From: Candidatus Woesearchaeota archaeon
GTDB taxonomy: Archaea; Nanobdellota; Nanobdellia; Woesearchaeales; JABMPP01
NCBI GenBank assembly: GCA_018303405.1
Contig: JAGVYD010000010.1
Coordinates: forward strand, 59,350-123,349
DNA: 64,000 nucleotides
Direction of reading: 5' to 3'
The number at the start of each line of letters is the position of its first letter. The stretch's first letter is position 1. Made by a program: the position numbers and the translations under genes. Shown piece after piece: positions 8,546-17,064 of this stretch. The notes under the pieces were generated by a model. That model made no database searches. It saw only the letters and a program-made list of their open reading frames with translations, and had not been told where the DNA came from.

Positions 8546-9789
8546 GCAGCGCCAGGAATGGAGCAAAGGGGGCTCCAGGCTACTCAAAATGGAGGCCCGA
8601 GGTTATCGGGCTTGGCAAGGCAGGCCTTCCTTTGGCAGCAGTTATTGCGGATTCAGGAATTAAGGTTACAGGGGTGGACATTAATAAAAATACAGTCCTG
8701 ATGATTAACAATGGAAAAAACCCAATCCCTGAAGAGCCGGGCCTTTCCGGGCTTATCCATGAGCACATTGGGGAAAATCTCATTGCCACATCAGATGCTG
8801 AGTCTGCGGCAAGACAGTCAAATGTCCATATAGTCATTGTGCCGTTGTTCATTGACCATAAGAAAAATCCTGATTTCAGGGCAATTGTGTCTGCATTAAC
8901 TTCAATTGGAAAAGGCCTTAAGAAGAATGACCTTGTTGTCCTTGAAACAACAGTGCCGGTCGGCACAACAAATGGCCTTGTGAAAGAAACCCTTGAAAAA
9001 ACAAGCAGGCTCAGGGCAGGCAGGGATTTTTTCCTGGCATTCAGCCCGGAGCGGATAATGACTGGATATTCAATCTCCAGGTTCCGCGAATTCCCAAAAA
9101 TCGTAGGGGGCATAGACGACAAGAGCACTGAAAAAGCATATGAATTCTACAAAATCTTTGCAAAAATACGCAAAGTCAAGGATGCCAAAACAGCAGAGCT
9201 CACAAAAATTGCAGAAGGCATATACAGAGACGTGAATATTGCCCTTGCCAATGAGCTCTGGCAGTCTGCAGAAAAATATGGCGTGGATTACTGGCTTGTA
9301 AAAGCGGCAGCCAGCCACCAGTACTGCAGTCTTCTTGAGCCCGGCCTTGTCGGCGGCCATTGCATCCCTGTTTATCCTTGGTTCATAATAAATGAAAATG
9401 CCTTGCCGCTGATTGAAACAGCGAGGAATGTCAATGACAGCATGATAAGGCTGTTTGCCAGCAGGGCCATTGCCATTGCCAAGCCGAAGAAGCCGGCAAA
9501 AATTGCGATTCTTGGCTTAAGCTATCGTGAGGGTGTGAAAGAACATGCTTATGCCCAGAGCATCCCATTGATTGCATTGCTAAAGAAAGAAGGCCACCAA
9601 GTATTTGGCTTTGACCCGCTGTACACAGGCGAAGAAACTGAGAAAATATTCGGCGCCAAGCCGCTTGCATCCGCAGATGAGGCAAAAAACATGGATGCCG
9701 TAATTCTTGTCAACAAGCTGACTCAATACAGGCAAATGCTTCAAAAAATCAGGGAAAAGGTTGTGGACATTAAGAATGTCCTTGCTTGA
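8542..9789 (+). CDS. wbpA: WbpA-like UDP-N-acetylhexosamine 6-dehydrogenase
   Basis: A 415-residue NAD-dependent UDP-sugar dehydrogenase oxidising C6 to the uronate in two steps. The N-terminal motif is VIGLGKAGLPLAAV, substrate residues are in TTVPVGTTNGL and ELTKIAEGIYRDVNIALANEL-type helix (about 220-240), and the catalytic cysteine is in VGGHCIPVYPWF. A C-terminal UDP-binding domain begins KIAILGLSYREGVKE. The first 19 residues (MSSARNGAKGAPGYSKWRP) are an unusual extension before the Rossmann strand, which lacks the usual basic/hydrophobic lead-in. Start overlaps the wbpB stop (ATGA) and its stop overlaps the next ATG by one base. Confidence 0.9.
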   Translation: MSSARNGAKGAPGYSKWRPEVIGLGKAGLPLAAVIADSGIKVTGVDINKNTVLMINNGKNPIPEEPGLSGLIHEHIGENLIATSDAESAARQSNVHIVIVPLFIDHKKNPDFRAIVSALTSIGKGLKKNDLVVLETTVPVGTTNGLVKETLEKTSRLRAGRDFFLAFSPERIMTGYSISRFREFPKIVGGIDDKSTEKAYEFYKIFAKIRKVKDAKTAELTKIAEGIYRDVNIALANELWQSAEKYGVDYWLVKAAASHQYCSLLEPGLVGGHCIPVYPWFIINENALPLIETARNVNDSMIRLFASRAIAIAKPKKPAKIAILGLSYREGVKEHAYAQSIPLIALLKKEGHQVFGFDPLYTGEETEKIFGAKPLASADEAKNMDAVILVNKLTQYRQMLQKIREKVVDIKNVLA

Positions 9790-10877
9790 TGCTCATAATG
9801 AAAATCGTCTCAATTGTCGGTGCCAGGCCCCAGTTTATCAAGGCATCATTGCTTTCTGCTGAGCTCCGCAAAAGGCACAAGGAAGTGATTGTGCATACAG
9901 GCCAGCATTTTGACCGCAATATGTCAGATGTTTTTTTCTCGCAATTGCGCATACCATCCCCCAAATATAATCTTGGGATTTCATCGATGCCGCGCAAAAA
10001 AATGATAGCCTCCATGGTGAAAAAGCTTGTGCCTGTCCTTGCAAGGGAAAAGCCTGCGCTTGTCATTGTTTTTGGCGACACCAACTCAACCCTGGCAGGC
10101 GCCATAGCTGCCAAAAAACTCCAGATTCCAATTGCGCATGCTGAAGCCGGCCTAAGGAGCTATGACATGAAGATGCCGGAAGAGAAAAACAGGCGAGCAA
10201 CTGACAAGCTGTCAGATATCCTGCTGTGCCCGACCCATCAGGCAATGCATAACCTTGGAAAGGAGGGCATTGGAAAAGGCGGAAAGCAAAGGGCCTTTCT
10301 CTCAGGCGACCTGATGATAGAATTGCTGCATAAGAACATTGCAAATGCAGGGCGCTCCAGTATCCTGGCGCGCCTTGAGCTAAAGCCTAAGGGCTACATC
10401 CTTGCAACAATCCACCGCGCTTCGAATACCGACAGCAAAAAAAACCTCACGCAGATTTTGTCGGCATTTGCGGATTCGCCCATCCCGGTTGTCATCCCAA
10501 TCCACCCCCGGACCTTCAAGGCAATCCTGAAATTCGGCCTGAATAATTATCTCGAGGGAAAAAACATCCGCATAATCCGCCCGCTGCCATATTTTGACAC
10601 CCTTGCATTGCAGAAAAACGCCTTCAAGGTCATTACAGATTCAGGCGGGATTCAGAAAGAGGCATTTGAGCTGGGCGTGCCGTGCATCACAATAAGGATG
10701 AACACGGAATGGGCTGAAACATTGGCAAAAGGATGGAACAGGCTTGTGCCTTCGAGAAAGGCAGCTATCCTGAAAGCAATTAATGCCAGCAGGCCTTCAG
10801 GCAAAAAGCCAAGGGCATATTCCAGCAGGAAAGCCAGCATTGCCATGGTCAGGCAAATTGAAGAATATTTTAAATGA
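9789..10877 (+). CDS. wbpI: UDP-N-acetylglucosamine 2-epimerase family (WbpI/WecB-like)
   Basis: Predicted to invert C2, turning UDP-GlcNAc3NAcA into UDP-ManNAc3NAcA, the last step of the wbp pathway. The 362 residues start KIVSIVGARPQFIKA, with VFGDTNSTLAGAIAAKK, the catalytic EAGLRS region, TIHRASNTD and ITDSGGIQKEAFELG, all typical of non-hydrolysing epimerases. The stop of wbpA and this ATG overlap as TGATG; a second ATG three codons later gives the usual family N-terminus and may be the true start. Assignment to WbpI rather than WecB rests on operon context, not on a diagnostic residue. Confidence 0.88.
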   Translation: MLIMKIVSIVGARPQFIKASLLSAELRKRHKEVIVHTGQHFDRNMSDVFFSQLRIPSPKYNLGISSMPRKKMIASMVKKLVPVLAREKPALVIVFGDTNSTLAGAIAAKKLQIPIAHAEAGLRSYDMKMPEEKNRRATDKLSDILLCPTHQAMHNLGKEGIGKGGKQRAFLSGDLMIELLHKNIANAGRSSILARLELKPKGYILATIHRASNTDSKKNLTQILSAFADSPIPVVIPIHPRTFKAILKFGLNNYLEGKNIRIIRPLPYFDTLALQKNAFKVITDSGGIQKEAFELGVPCITIRMNTEWAETLAKGWNRLVPSRKAAILKAINASRPSGKKPRAYSSRKASIAMVRQIEEYFK

Positions 10878-10905
10878 CTATTTTCAAGAATTATCCGGCA
10901 TATTC

Positions 10906-12117
10906 TCAGATGTCCAGCTTAATATGCCTTTTTTCTCCTGCTTTTTTGGCAACTTCCAGGAACTGCCTGGCGATGCTTGCATAAGAATAGTTTTTTTCGC
11001 AGGCCTTTCTTGAATTGCCTGCAAGTTTTTTCCTCAATCTTGTGTCCATCATTTTTTGCATGCAGGATTGCAGCTCTGCCAGGTCGCCTGAGTGGAATTT
11101 CATGCCATTGTTGTAGCCAACAAGGTGGCTCAATTGCAGGTCTACCATGATTACAGGGAGCCCGCATGCCATGGCCTCCATGATTATGACTGAATTGTTG
11201 CCAGGCCATACCCCCACATCAGCTGCAGAAAAAAATTCCGGAAGCTCAGCCTTGGGAACAAAGCCTGTAAAAATTACAGAATCCTGCACGCCAAGGTCAG
11301 CTGAAAGCTGTTTCAGCTCTTCCATGTAGGCTTCTTCCCCGTCGCCGATTATCATCAGCCTTGAGTCCATGTTTGCCATTTTGGCAAAGGCCTCTATGAG
11401 CATTTCTATCCCCTTTCTCCTGACTATGGTGCCTGCGAATGCAAAAGCAACATCCGAATCCTTTATGCCATGGGCTTTCCTGATCCTCAACCTTGCCTTT
11501 GGATTGTTGGTGAATGCCTTTTCATCAACACCCAGCTCAACGAGTGCAACATCCTCGTCCTTCAGCTTGAATTGCTTTTTCAGGTAAGCCTTTGTTTCCC
11601 TTGTGACAGCAATAATCCCGTCGCTCCTTTTCAGGGCTTTTCGCACCATTGGGTTCCGCACAATCACATAGTCAATTTCCCGCAGAAGTTTCTTGGCCAG
11701 GCTGTGTTTTGGGATATGGTGGTGAAAGTCATGCTGGTCTGTCACAAGGACATAGCCCAATTCCTTTTTCCACATGCCTGCGTAGTAGGGAGGGGACTGC
11801 CTGCTTTCATGGGCAAAAACAACATCGGGCCTGATTTCCCTTAATTTCTTCTTGATGCCAAATAGCAGGATAAGGTCTGCATAAACCCTCCAGGAATTCA
11901 GCCGGTGCACTTTTACCCCGCTGTCATTCCTGCCTTTTTCCTTTTCAAGCCTTGCCCTGGCATCCTTCATTATTTTCTTTATGTTCGGGAAGGGGTAAGG
12001 CCTGTCAGATGCAATTACATGAACCTCATGGCCCATCCTTGCATGCTGCTCGGCCAGGTAGCTTTCCTGGTATCCCAGTTCAGGGCTGTAAAACCCGACA
12101 AGATGGACGATTCGCAT
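10906..12117 (-). CDS. GT4 family glycosyltransferase (GT-B fold)
   Basis: A 403-residue cytoplasmic glycosyltransferase. The N-terminal domain starts MRIVHLVGFYSPELGYQE and the C-terminal domain shows the GT4 donor site: GTIVRRKGIEMLIEAF, IIGDGEEAYMEEL and the EX7E-like VIIMEAMACGLPVIMVD. It probably adds a sugar to a lipid-linked glycan at the inner membrane face. The ATG at 12117 is chosen because a TATA box sits 28 bp upstream with no Shine-Dalgarno; a GTG six codons further up would lie too close to that box. It converges with the wbp operon and has a MITE copy just behind its promoter. Confidence 0.9.
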   Translation of the reverse strand: MRIVHLVGFYSPELGYQESYLAEQHARMGHEVHVIASDRPYPFPNIKKIMKDARARLEKEKGRNDSGVKVHRLNSWRVYADLILLFGIKKKLREIRPDVVFAHESRQSPPYYAGMWKKELGYVLVTDQHDFHHHIPKHSLAKKLLREIDYVIVRNPMVRKALKRSDGIIAVTRETKAYLKKQFKLKDEDVALVELGVDEKAFTNNPKARLRIRKAHGIKDSDVAFAFAGTIVRRKGIEMLIEAFAKMANMDSRLMIIGDGEEAYMEELKQLSADLGVQDSVIFTGFVPKAELPEFFSAADVGVWPGNNSVIIMEAMACGLPVIMVDLQLSHLVGYNNGMKFHSGDLAELQSCMQKMMDTRLRKKLAGNSRKACEKNYSYASIARQFLEVAKKAGEKRHIKLDI

Positions 12118-12140
12118 GAATCTGCCATTATTCACATGTT

Positions 12141-12150
12141 TTTAAATATT
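12141..12150 (-). promoter_or_regulatory. TATA box of the GT4 gene
   Basis: Minus-strand AATATTTAAA centred 28 bp before the ATG at 12117. A repeat element begins 11 bp further upstream (12162), so the element abuts the region where TFB would bind. Confidence 0.72.
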
Positions 12151-12161
12151 CTCTTAAAGGA

Positions 12162-12325
12162 GGCTTTGCCCGAAAAGTCAGTTTGGGCATCAATTTTGCG
12201 AAGCCCGTTCCTGGAGTGATCAAGCATTTTTCGGGGTTGCAGAGGAGAAAAATGCAATTCGCGAGAAGCTGCAATGCTGGGCAGATGCCCGAGCCGGGCC
12301 GGAAGGCGGGTTTTCGGGCAGACAC
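12162..12325. repeat. MITE-like element, copy A
   Basis: A 164-bp non-coding element with terminal inverted repeats: the left end GGCTTTGCCCGAAAA matches the inverted right end TTTTCGGGCAGAC. Inside are a second arm pair (TTTGGGCATC / GATGCCCGA) and a central hairpin GCATTTTTC / GAAAAATGC. The inverted copy at 47089-47252 is about 85% identical by eye; the copy at 31381-31545 is more diverged. Flanks CTTAAAGGA and CTTGAAGAC resemble a decayed target duplication. It starts 11 bp upstream of the GT4 TATA box and ends 10 bp from the VOC gene stop. Confidence 0.8.
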
Positions 12326-12335
12326 TTGAAGACCG

Positions 12336-12761
12336 TCACTTCCTATTCTTCATCTCATCGGGCATTTTGCTTTTATCCATGAAGAAGATTTCCCATATAT
12401 GACCGTCCAAATCCTCGAAAGCACGACCGTACATCCATCCATGGTCTGATGCTTCCCTGTACTCTTTTCCTCCTGCAGCCACAGCTTTCCGTATCATCCC
12501 GTCAACTTCTTCCCTGCTTTCAGCTGTTATGCCCATGATGGCCTCGCTTGTTCTGGAGGTGTCACTGATTTCCTTGCCAGGTATAAATCCCTTGAAGAAT
12601 TTCTTGACCAATAGCATAACAAAAATGTTTTCGCCAATTATCATGCATGTGGCGTTTTCATCAGTGAACTGCGGGTTAAATTTGAATCCCAGCTTTGTAA
12701 AGAACCTGATTGCCTTGCCTAAATCATGTACAGCCATGTTAACAAAGATCTGCTTTGCCAT
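12336..12761 (-). CDS. VOC (glyoxalase/bleomycin-resistance) superfamily protein
   Basis: A 141-residue single-chain VOC protein. It begins KQIFVNMAVHDLGKAIRFF, the first beta-alpha-beta-beta module, and ends in DLDGHIWEIFFMD, where the family places a metal-binding glutamate. The first metal histidine position is occupied by asparagine (VNMAV), so metal binding is uncertain. Such proteins range from lactoylglutathione lyase-like enzymes to antibiotic-binding proteins; I cannot assign a substrate. It has its own TATA box at 12781-12790 and a 14-bp palindrome between box and start, suggesting separate regulation from the glycan genes around it. Confidence 0.8.
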   Translation of the reverse strand: MAKQIFVNMAVHDLGKAIRFFTKLGFKFNPQFTDENATCMIIGENIFVMLLVKKFFKGFIPGKEISDTSRTSEAIMGITAESREEVDGMIRKAVAAGGKEYREASDHGWMYGRAFEDLDGHIWEIFFMDKSKMPDEMKNRK

Positions 12762-12763
12762 GA

Positions 12764-12777
12764 TTAACTATGGTTAA
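12764..12777. promoter_or_regulatory. palindrome between TATA box and start of the VOC gene
   Basis: TTAAC-TATG-GTTAA, perfect 5-bp arms with a 4-bp spacer, lies between the TATA box and the ATG at 12761, where a bound repressor would block initiation. No regulator gene is adjacent. Confidence 0.45.
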
Positions 12778-12780
12778 CAT

Positions 12781-12790
12781 ACTATATAAA
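12781..12790 (-). promoter_or_regulatory. TATA box of the VOC gene
   Basis: Minus-strand TTTATATAGT centred about 25 bp before the ATG at 12761; predicted leaderless. Confidence 0.72.
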
Positions 12791-12870
12791 GCTTTGCGAT
12801 AAAATCATGGTCACAGGGATAGCCACCGGGCACCAGCATCTCATTTTATGCTGACTTATTTTTCGCGATA

Positions 12871-12880
12871 ACTATATAAA
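12871..12880 (+). promoter_or_regulatory. TATA box of the SDR epimerase gene
   Basis: ACTATATAAA centred about 27 bp before the ATG at 12903; predicted leaderless. Confidence 0.75.
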
Positions 12881-12902
12881 CAGCCAAAAACTCACACGCT
12901 AC

Positions 12903-13910
12903 ATGGCAAAAATATTCATAACCGGGATCGCAGGCTTTCTCGGCAGCCATCTTGCCCAGAAAATGCTTGATGAAGGCCATTCTGTGTCGGGCTGTGACAA
13001 CCTTATAGGGGGCTATCTGGACAATGTCCCTGATGCAGTTGATTTCCATCAGGTTGATTGCACCTACCTGAATACCATGAAGAAGCTGACAAAGGATGCT
13101 GATGTTGTCTACCACTGCGCCTGCACCGCGTATGAAGGCCTCAGCGTTTTCTCGCCTCACCTTGTGAGCCAGAACACCTTCCAGATATCCTCGACACTGA
13201 TGAGCGCCGCAATTGCTAACAAAGTCAAGAGGTTTGTTTTCTGCTCAAGCATGGCGCGCTATGGGGCACAGGATAAGGTGCCATTTACAGAAGACATGGT
13301 CCCCAGGCCGCAGGACCCATACGGAATTTCAAAATATGCAGCAGAGCTCCTGCTCAGGAACCTCAGCGAGACGCATGGCATGGACTATGTGATTGTTGTG
13401 CCTCACAATATAATCGGCCCCAAGCAAAAATATGATGACCCCTACCGAAATGTCGCGGCAATAATGATTAACCTCATGCTCCAGGGAAGGCAGCCAATAA
13501 TCTATGGCGACGGCAGCCAGAAAAGGTGCTTTTCTTTTGTCCAGGATGTAAATGACTGCCTGAAAAAAGTGGCCTTCCAGGAAAATGTAGTGGGTGAGGT
13601 CATTAATGTCGGGCCGGACGAGGAATTTATCACAATCAACCAGCTGGCAAAGACAATAGCCAGGCTTTTGGGCTTTGACCTCAAGCCAAAATATGTCGCG
13701 GAAAGGCCGCAGGAAGTCAAGCTGGCATCCTGCAGCGCAGACAAGGCAAGAAAGCTGCTGAGTTACAGGACACAAACAAAGCTCTCTGACGGACTTCAGT
13801 CAATGATTGACTACATCAAGGCAAGGGGCACGAAGAAATTCAAGTACCACCTTGACCTGGAAATTATCAACGACAAATGCCCCGCAACCTGGAAAGAAAA
13901 GCTCTTCTAG
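12903..13910 (+). CDS. NAD-dependent sugar-nucleotide epimerase/dehydratase (extended SDR)
   Basis: A 335-residue extended SDR resembling UDP-glucose/UDP-GlcNAc 4-epimerases. The nucleotide motif is FITGIAGFLGSHLAQKML, the catalytic strand is VFCSSMARYG (where GalE usually has S-S-A-x-V-Y-G, so an Ala-Arg replaces the usual pair), and YGISKYAAELLL gives the YxxxK pair. The C-terminal substrate domain has IYGDGSQKRCFSFVQDVND, the standard epimerase segment. It acts on a nucleotide sugar in the cytoplasm, but 4-epimerase, dehydratase and reductase cannot be separated by eye. It stands alone on the plus strand with its own leaderless promoter. Confidence 0.87.
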   Translation: MAKIFITGIAGFLGSHLAQKMLDEGHSVSGCDNLIGGYLDNVPDAVDFHQVDCTYLNTMKKLTKDADVVYHCACTAYEGLSVFSPHLVSQNTFQISSTLMSAAIANKVKRFVFCSSMARYGAQDKVPFTEDMVPRPQDPYGISKYAAELLLRNLSETHGMDYVIVVPHNIIGPKQKYDDPYRNVAAIMINLMLQGRQPIIYGDGSQKRCFSFVQDVNDCLKKVAFQENVVGEVINVGPDEEFITINQLAKTIARLLGFDLKPKYVAERPQEVKLASCSADKARKLLSYRTQTKLSDGLQSMIDYIKARGTKKFKYHLDLEIINDKCPATWKEKLF

Positions 13911-13942
13911 GCTATTTTTCACTTCAATTTCTTTTCCTATGC

Positions 13943-14899
13943 CTAAGAACTTTTCCCATACCTGAGAAAAATTTCTTTTGGCTGGCTCAAAATGCCCGAA
14001 AAGCCCTCGATAATTGCAGAGAATGCCAGGAAGAACTTGCCCTTGAACAGATACTTAATCAGGACTATCTTCTGCAGCGCCAAAAAAAGCAGGAGGCCAA
14101 TAAGCCCAAGCTCATTGTTCTTTTTGAAGGACAATACCCTGTTCCTTATGAAGAAAAAAAGGAATGGGTCTTTCATTTTCCTGGTGGTCTCGCCGTGCAT
14201 GTGGTGGACAATCGCATCCTTCGCCAATCTGCATTTCCATCCTTCGCGGGAGGCACGCCATGCCAGGTCAGCATCCTCAAAATAAATGAAGAAATCCCTG
14301 TCATAATAGCCGTTCGCATCCTTCAGTGACTCAAGCATTTTCCTGCTGTATATCGCAGCGCCGCCGCATGGGCCTTTAAGCTTATGGATATTGCTTTCCT
14401 CCTTGATGTCATGGGACAGGCCAAGCTTGCTAATTGCCAGGCCGAGGCTGTCCACTCTGTTTGTGTCCATGTAGACCATGTTCGTGGAGTACATCCCTAC
14501 TTTTTCCGAATCCCCTGTTTTTTTATCTTTCAAAATTTCATGGCCAATTTTTTTCAGGCAATCCTTGTCAAGGACAGCATCATTATTTAGGACAAACACC
14601 CAGTCGCTGCTTGCTTTTCTTATCCCCTGGTTGTTTCCCTCTGCAAATCCCTTGTTGGCCTTCAGCTCAACAAGCCTGGCCTGCCTGAACCTTGTTTTCA
14701 CAAATTCCTGGCTGCCGTCAGTGGAGCCATTGTCCACTACAATAACCTCATGGGGCGGAACTGCCTGCTGAAAGACTGACTTCAGACAATTGCCAATAAT
14801 CTTCCTGCCATTCCAATTTAGAATTATGACAGATATCCTGGGCATTCCTGATTTGCCTTTCTTCGCGGCATTTTGATTTTTTGCTGCATTGCCTGGCAT
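13943..14899 (-). CDS. GT2 glycosyltransferase, rhamnosyltransferase-like (WbbL type)
   Basis: A 318-residue GT-A enzyme. Motifs in order: VIILNWNGRKIIGNCLKS, the nucleotide-binding VVDNGSTDGS, the DxD-equivalent VFVLNNDAVLD, then CGGAAIYSRKML and FFIYFEDADLAWRA, the ED motif of this group. The C-terminus (LGLIGLLLFLALQKIVLIKYLF) is hydrophobic and likely lies on the membrane. WbbL-type enzymes transfer rhamnose or related sugars to lipid-linked glycans; here the donor may be one of the local products. Start ATG 14899 has GGAGAG upstream. A later ATG at residue 19 (MPRISVI) is an alternative. Confidence 0.88.
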   Translation of the reverse strand: MPGNAAKNQNAAKKGKSGMPRISVIILNWNGRKIIGNCLKSVFQQAVPPHEVIVVDNGSTDGSQEFVKTRFRQARLVELKANKGFAEGNNQGIRKASSDWVFVLNNDAVLDKDCLKKIGHEILKDKKTGDSEKVGMYSTNMVYMDTNRVDSLGLAISKLGLSHDIKEESNIHKLKGPCGGAAIYSRKMLESLKDANGYYDRDFFIYFEDADLAWRASREGWKCRLAKDAIVHHMHGETTRKMKDPFLFFFIRNRVLSFKKNNELGLIGLLLFLALQKIVLIKYLFKGKFFLAFSAIIEGFSGILSQPKEIFLRYGKSS

Positions 14900-14935
14900 T
14901 GCAATCTCTCCAAACTGAATCTAAACACTAAAGAT

Positions 14936-14949
14936 ATCTTTATAAATAC
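14936..14949. promoter_or_regulatory. shared divergent TATA element (GT2 and methyltransferase)
   Basis: ATCTTTATAAATAC lies about 27 bp before the plus-strand ATG at 14969 (leaderless) and, read on the minus strand as TATTTATAAAG, about 43 bp before the GT2 ATG, which has a Shine-Dalgarno leader. Confidence 0.6.
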
Positions 14950-14968
14950 TCTGTTTATACCGATGACA

Positions 14969-15499
14969 ATGCCAAAAAGGAAGCTTCACCTGGGATGCGG
15001 AGTCGACATAAAGAAAGGCTACATTAACCTTGACAAGGCAAAGGCGCCCGGCGTGGACGTGGTGCATGATCTGAGCGTTTATCCATGGCCCTTCAAGAAC
15101 AATTATTTTGATGAAGTCTATTCCCAGGATGTCATTGAGCATGTGGACGACCTTTGGAAAACCATGAAGGAAATCCAGAGGATTTGCAGGAAAGGCGCGA
15201 CGGTCAGGATCATTGTCCCCTACTGGCATTCTTCAGCCGCATTCTACCCTGACCACAACTATTATTTCAACATTGACAGCTTCAAGTTCTTTACAAATCC
15301 CACACGGTTGTACGACTCGCATTATTGCGTGAGGCTGATAAAAGTAAAGGACATACCCTCAAAGTTCGGCTGGCTGATTCCTCCAATCCCCCTGCCAAAA
15401 AAACTATTTCCAAATGCTTTGCACCTGAGACATCTAATGAGCTATCTTCTCGGCGAAATAGTGCTGAAGCTTGATTTTGAGTTTAAGGTAATGAAGTGA
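14969..15499 (+). CDS. SAM-dependent methyltransferase, Methyltransf_11 type
   Basis: A 176-residue single-domain methyltransferase. The SAM motif is KLHLGCGVDIKKGYINLD, unusually close to the N-terminus as in small polysaccharide-linked methyltransferases, and the catalytic-side motif is EVYSQDVIEHVDDLWKTM. Relatives often sit in glycan clusters and cap or decorate glycans, but the acceptor is unknown. I choose the ATG at 14969 (MPKRKLHLGCG) because the TATA box is 27 bp upstream, the usual spacing here; an ATG two codons earlier (14963) is possible. It converges with the downstream GT-C gene. Confidence 0.85.
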   Translation: MPKRKLHLGCGVDIKKGYINLDKAKAPGVDVVHDLSVYPWPFKNNYFDEVYSQDVIEHVDDLWKTMKEIQRICRKGATVRIIVPYWHSSAAFYPDHNYYFNIDSFKFFTNPTRLYDSHYCVRLIKVKDIPSKFGWLIPPIPLPKKLFPNALHLRHLMSYLLGEIVLKLDFEFKVMK

Positions 15500-15507
15500 T
15501 TTCAGCC

Positions 15508-17064
15508 TTATTGCATTTCATTCTTAAAAATCCTGGTGCCTGTAGAAGGATTGGAATAAGCCAATTGAAAAATATTGCCGGATGCCTCTATTTCATCAAG
15601 CATTTCCTGGCTGATTTTCACCTTATTGTCCAGTGCAAAGCCCTGGTTGACAAAAAGATAATCCGCACCCAATGCATCAGCCTCTGCTGGCTGGATTGTC
15701 AGCCTGTCCAGATTGTATGCAGTGCACTGGCCTCCTGCCATGAACAGGGCATTTGCAGGTGTATTTTTCTGCGCCCACTCAAAATCCTCTGCATAACGGC
15801 CCCATGCCTTATCAGCCACTAATATCTTGACCGATGCCGCGATTATGAAGCCTGCAATAATCAAGCCAAGCAAAATAAATGCAATTGTGCCTGGGCCTAG
15901 TTTTCTGCCCAGCAAGAGGAATTTGTGATTCCTGGCCTTTTCCAGCATTGCCATGAGATTTCCAAATCCATATGCCCAAAAAATTGCAAGCGCCGGGACT
16001 GCGGGCAAGAAAGTCCGCATAACTGAAATGTCTGCAGTCACAACATAAACAAGATACAAAACAAAATAGGACAATACCCAAATCCAAGCCAGCTTTTTGC
16101 TTGCCTTGTCCCGGAAGCCACTGCTAAAGAACAGCGGAGCCAGGAACAGAATGGTTCCGCCTATCCACAATGCCAGCATTATGTTCATGTAAGGGATGCC
16201 CGCAAAAGAAAGATTTGCCGGATTTCCTTCCGGCACTCCAAAGAATGCCAAATAGCTTCTCGACGGCAATCTCGGGTCAATAAGGTTGGAAAGGTCAAAG
16301 CCGCTGCCAAGTATCGGGTAGGGGGCGCCTTGGAAAAATGCATTCAGGAACGGCCAAACCGGATTGCCAAGGTTGATCCAGTTTCTAATGAGCCATGGCA
16401 GTGCAACCAGCAATGGCAAAATGCAAAGCACAACCATGTGCCAAAGCGCAGTGCCCCTGGATTGCCTGTTCTCCATATCATTGTTGTATATTATGAATGC
16501 CAGGACAGGCAGGATAAACCCTGCATTATATTTTGTAAGGATGCCCAATCCAACAAAAACCGCGCTGGGCCAAACCTTGTTTTTCAATGCATAATAAACG
16601 CTCAAAACAACAAAAAGCAGCATTAATGCCTCGACATAGCTGTATATGCTGTAATCAATGAACATAGGGGTGAATGCAAGAAACACCAATGCATAAAGGG
16701 CAATACCCTCCTTTGTTATTTTCTTGAATACCCTGTATGCGAAGATTAATGTCAAGATAGATGATAAGGGGGATATCATTTTCGCCAGGAACTGCCCGGC
16801 CTTGCCTGAGAGAATCATAGCCGCGGCAGCAATGCCGTGGAACAATGGCGGCGGCCAGAATGCACCTTCCCTCCCCAACCCCTCATTGAGCGGGATTTTG
16901 TGCTCTGCCGCCATAAACCTTGCTGCAGAAAGGTGCCAGCATGCATCCCCTGACACCTGGTGGATTGCAGCCAATGGCAGGACAATGGCGCTGAAAACAA
17001 GGATAACAATCGCTGCTGCCTTGTCATGCTTTCCCAGATTTCTCCACCTGTCGAGCAGTGTCAT
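15508..17064 (-). CDS. GT-C membrane glycosyltransferase (PMT_2/GT39-like)
   Basis: A 518-residue polytopic protein with about 11 membrane segments and a short soluble C-terminal part. The first outer loop carries SGDACWHLSAARFMA, with the acidic residue expected in GT-C catalysis, and REGAFWPPPLFHG resembles the conserved loop that precedes the second membrane helix in PMT-type enzymes. YALVFLAFTPMFIDYSIYSY is the third segment region. It would transfer sugar from a polyprenyl-phosphate donor outside the cell. Its ATG overlaps the stop of the upstream GT4 gene by 4 bp (ATGA), so the two are translationally coupled and probably act on the same glycan. Confidence 0.85.
   Translation of the reverse strand: MTLLDRWRNLGKHDKAAAIVILVFSAIVLPLAAIHQVSGDACWHLSAARFMAAEHKIPLNEGLGREGAFWPPPLFHGIAAAAMILSGKAGQFLAKMISPLSSILTLIFAYRVFKKITKEGIALYALVFLAFTPMFIDYSIYSYVEALMLLFVVLSVYYALKNKVWPSAVFVGLGILTKYNAGFILPVLAFIIYNNDMENRQSRGTALWHMVVLCILPLLVALPWLIRNWINLGNPVWPFLNAFFQGAPYPILGSGFDLSNLIDPRLPSRSYLAFFGVPEGNPANLSFAGIPYMNIMLALWIGGTILFLAPLFFSSGFRDKASKKLAWIWVLSYFVLYLVYVVTADISVMRTFLPAVPALAIFWAYGFGNLMAMLEKARNHKFLLLGRKLGPGTIAFILLGLIIAGFIIAASVKILVADKAWGRYAEDFEWAQKNTPANALFMAGGQCTAYNLDRLTIQPAEADALGADYLFVNQGFALDNKVKISQEMLDEIEASGNIFQLAYSNPSTGTRIFKNEMQ

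Noticed and set aside
8542..8600. Frameshift at the unusual N-terminus of the UDP-sugar dehydrogenase.
   Set aside because: The Rossmann motif follows in the same frame and the ATGA overlap with the previous gene fits a normal coupled start; the odd 19 residues are probably a real extension.
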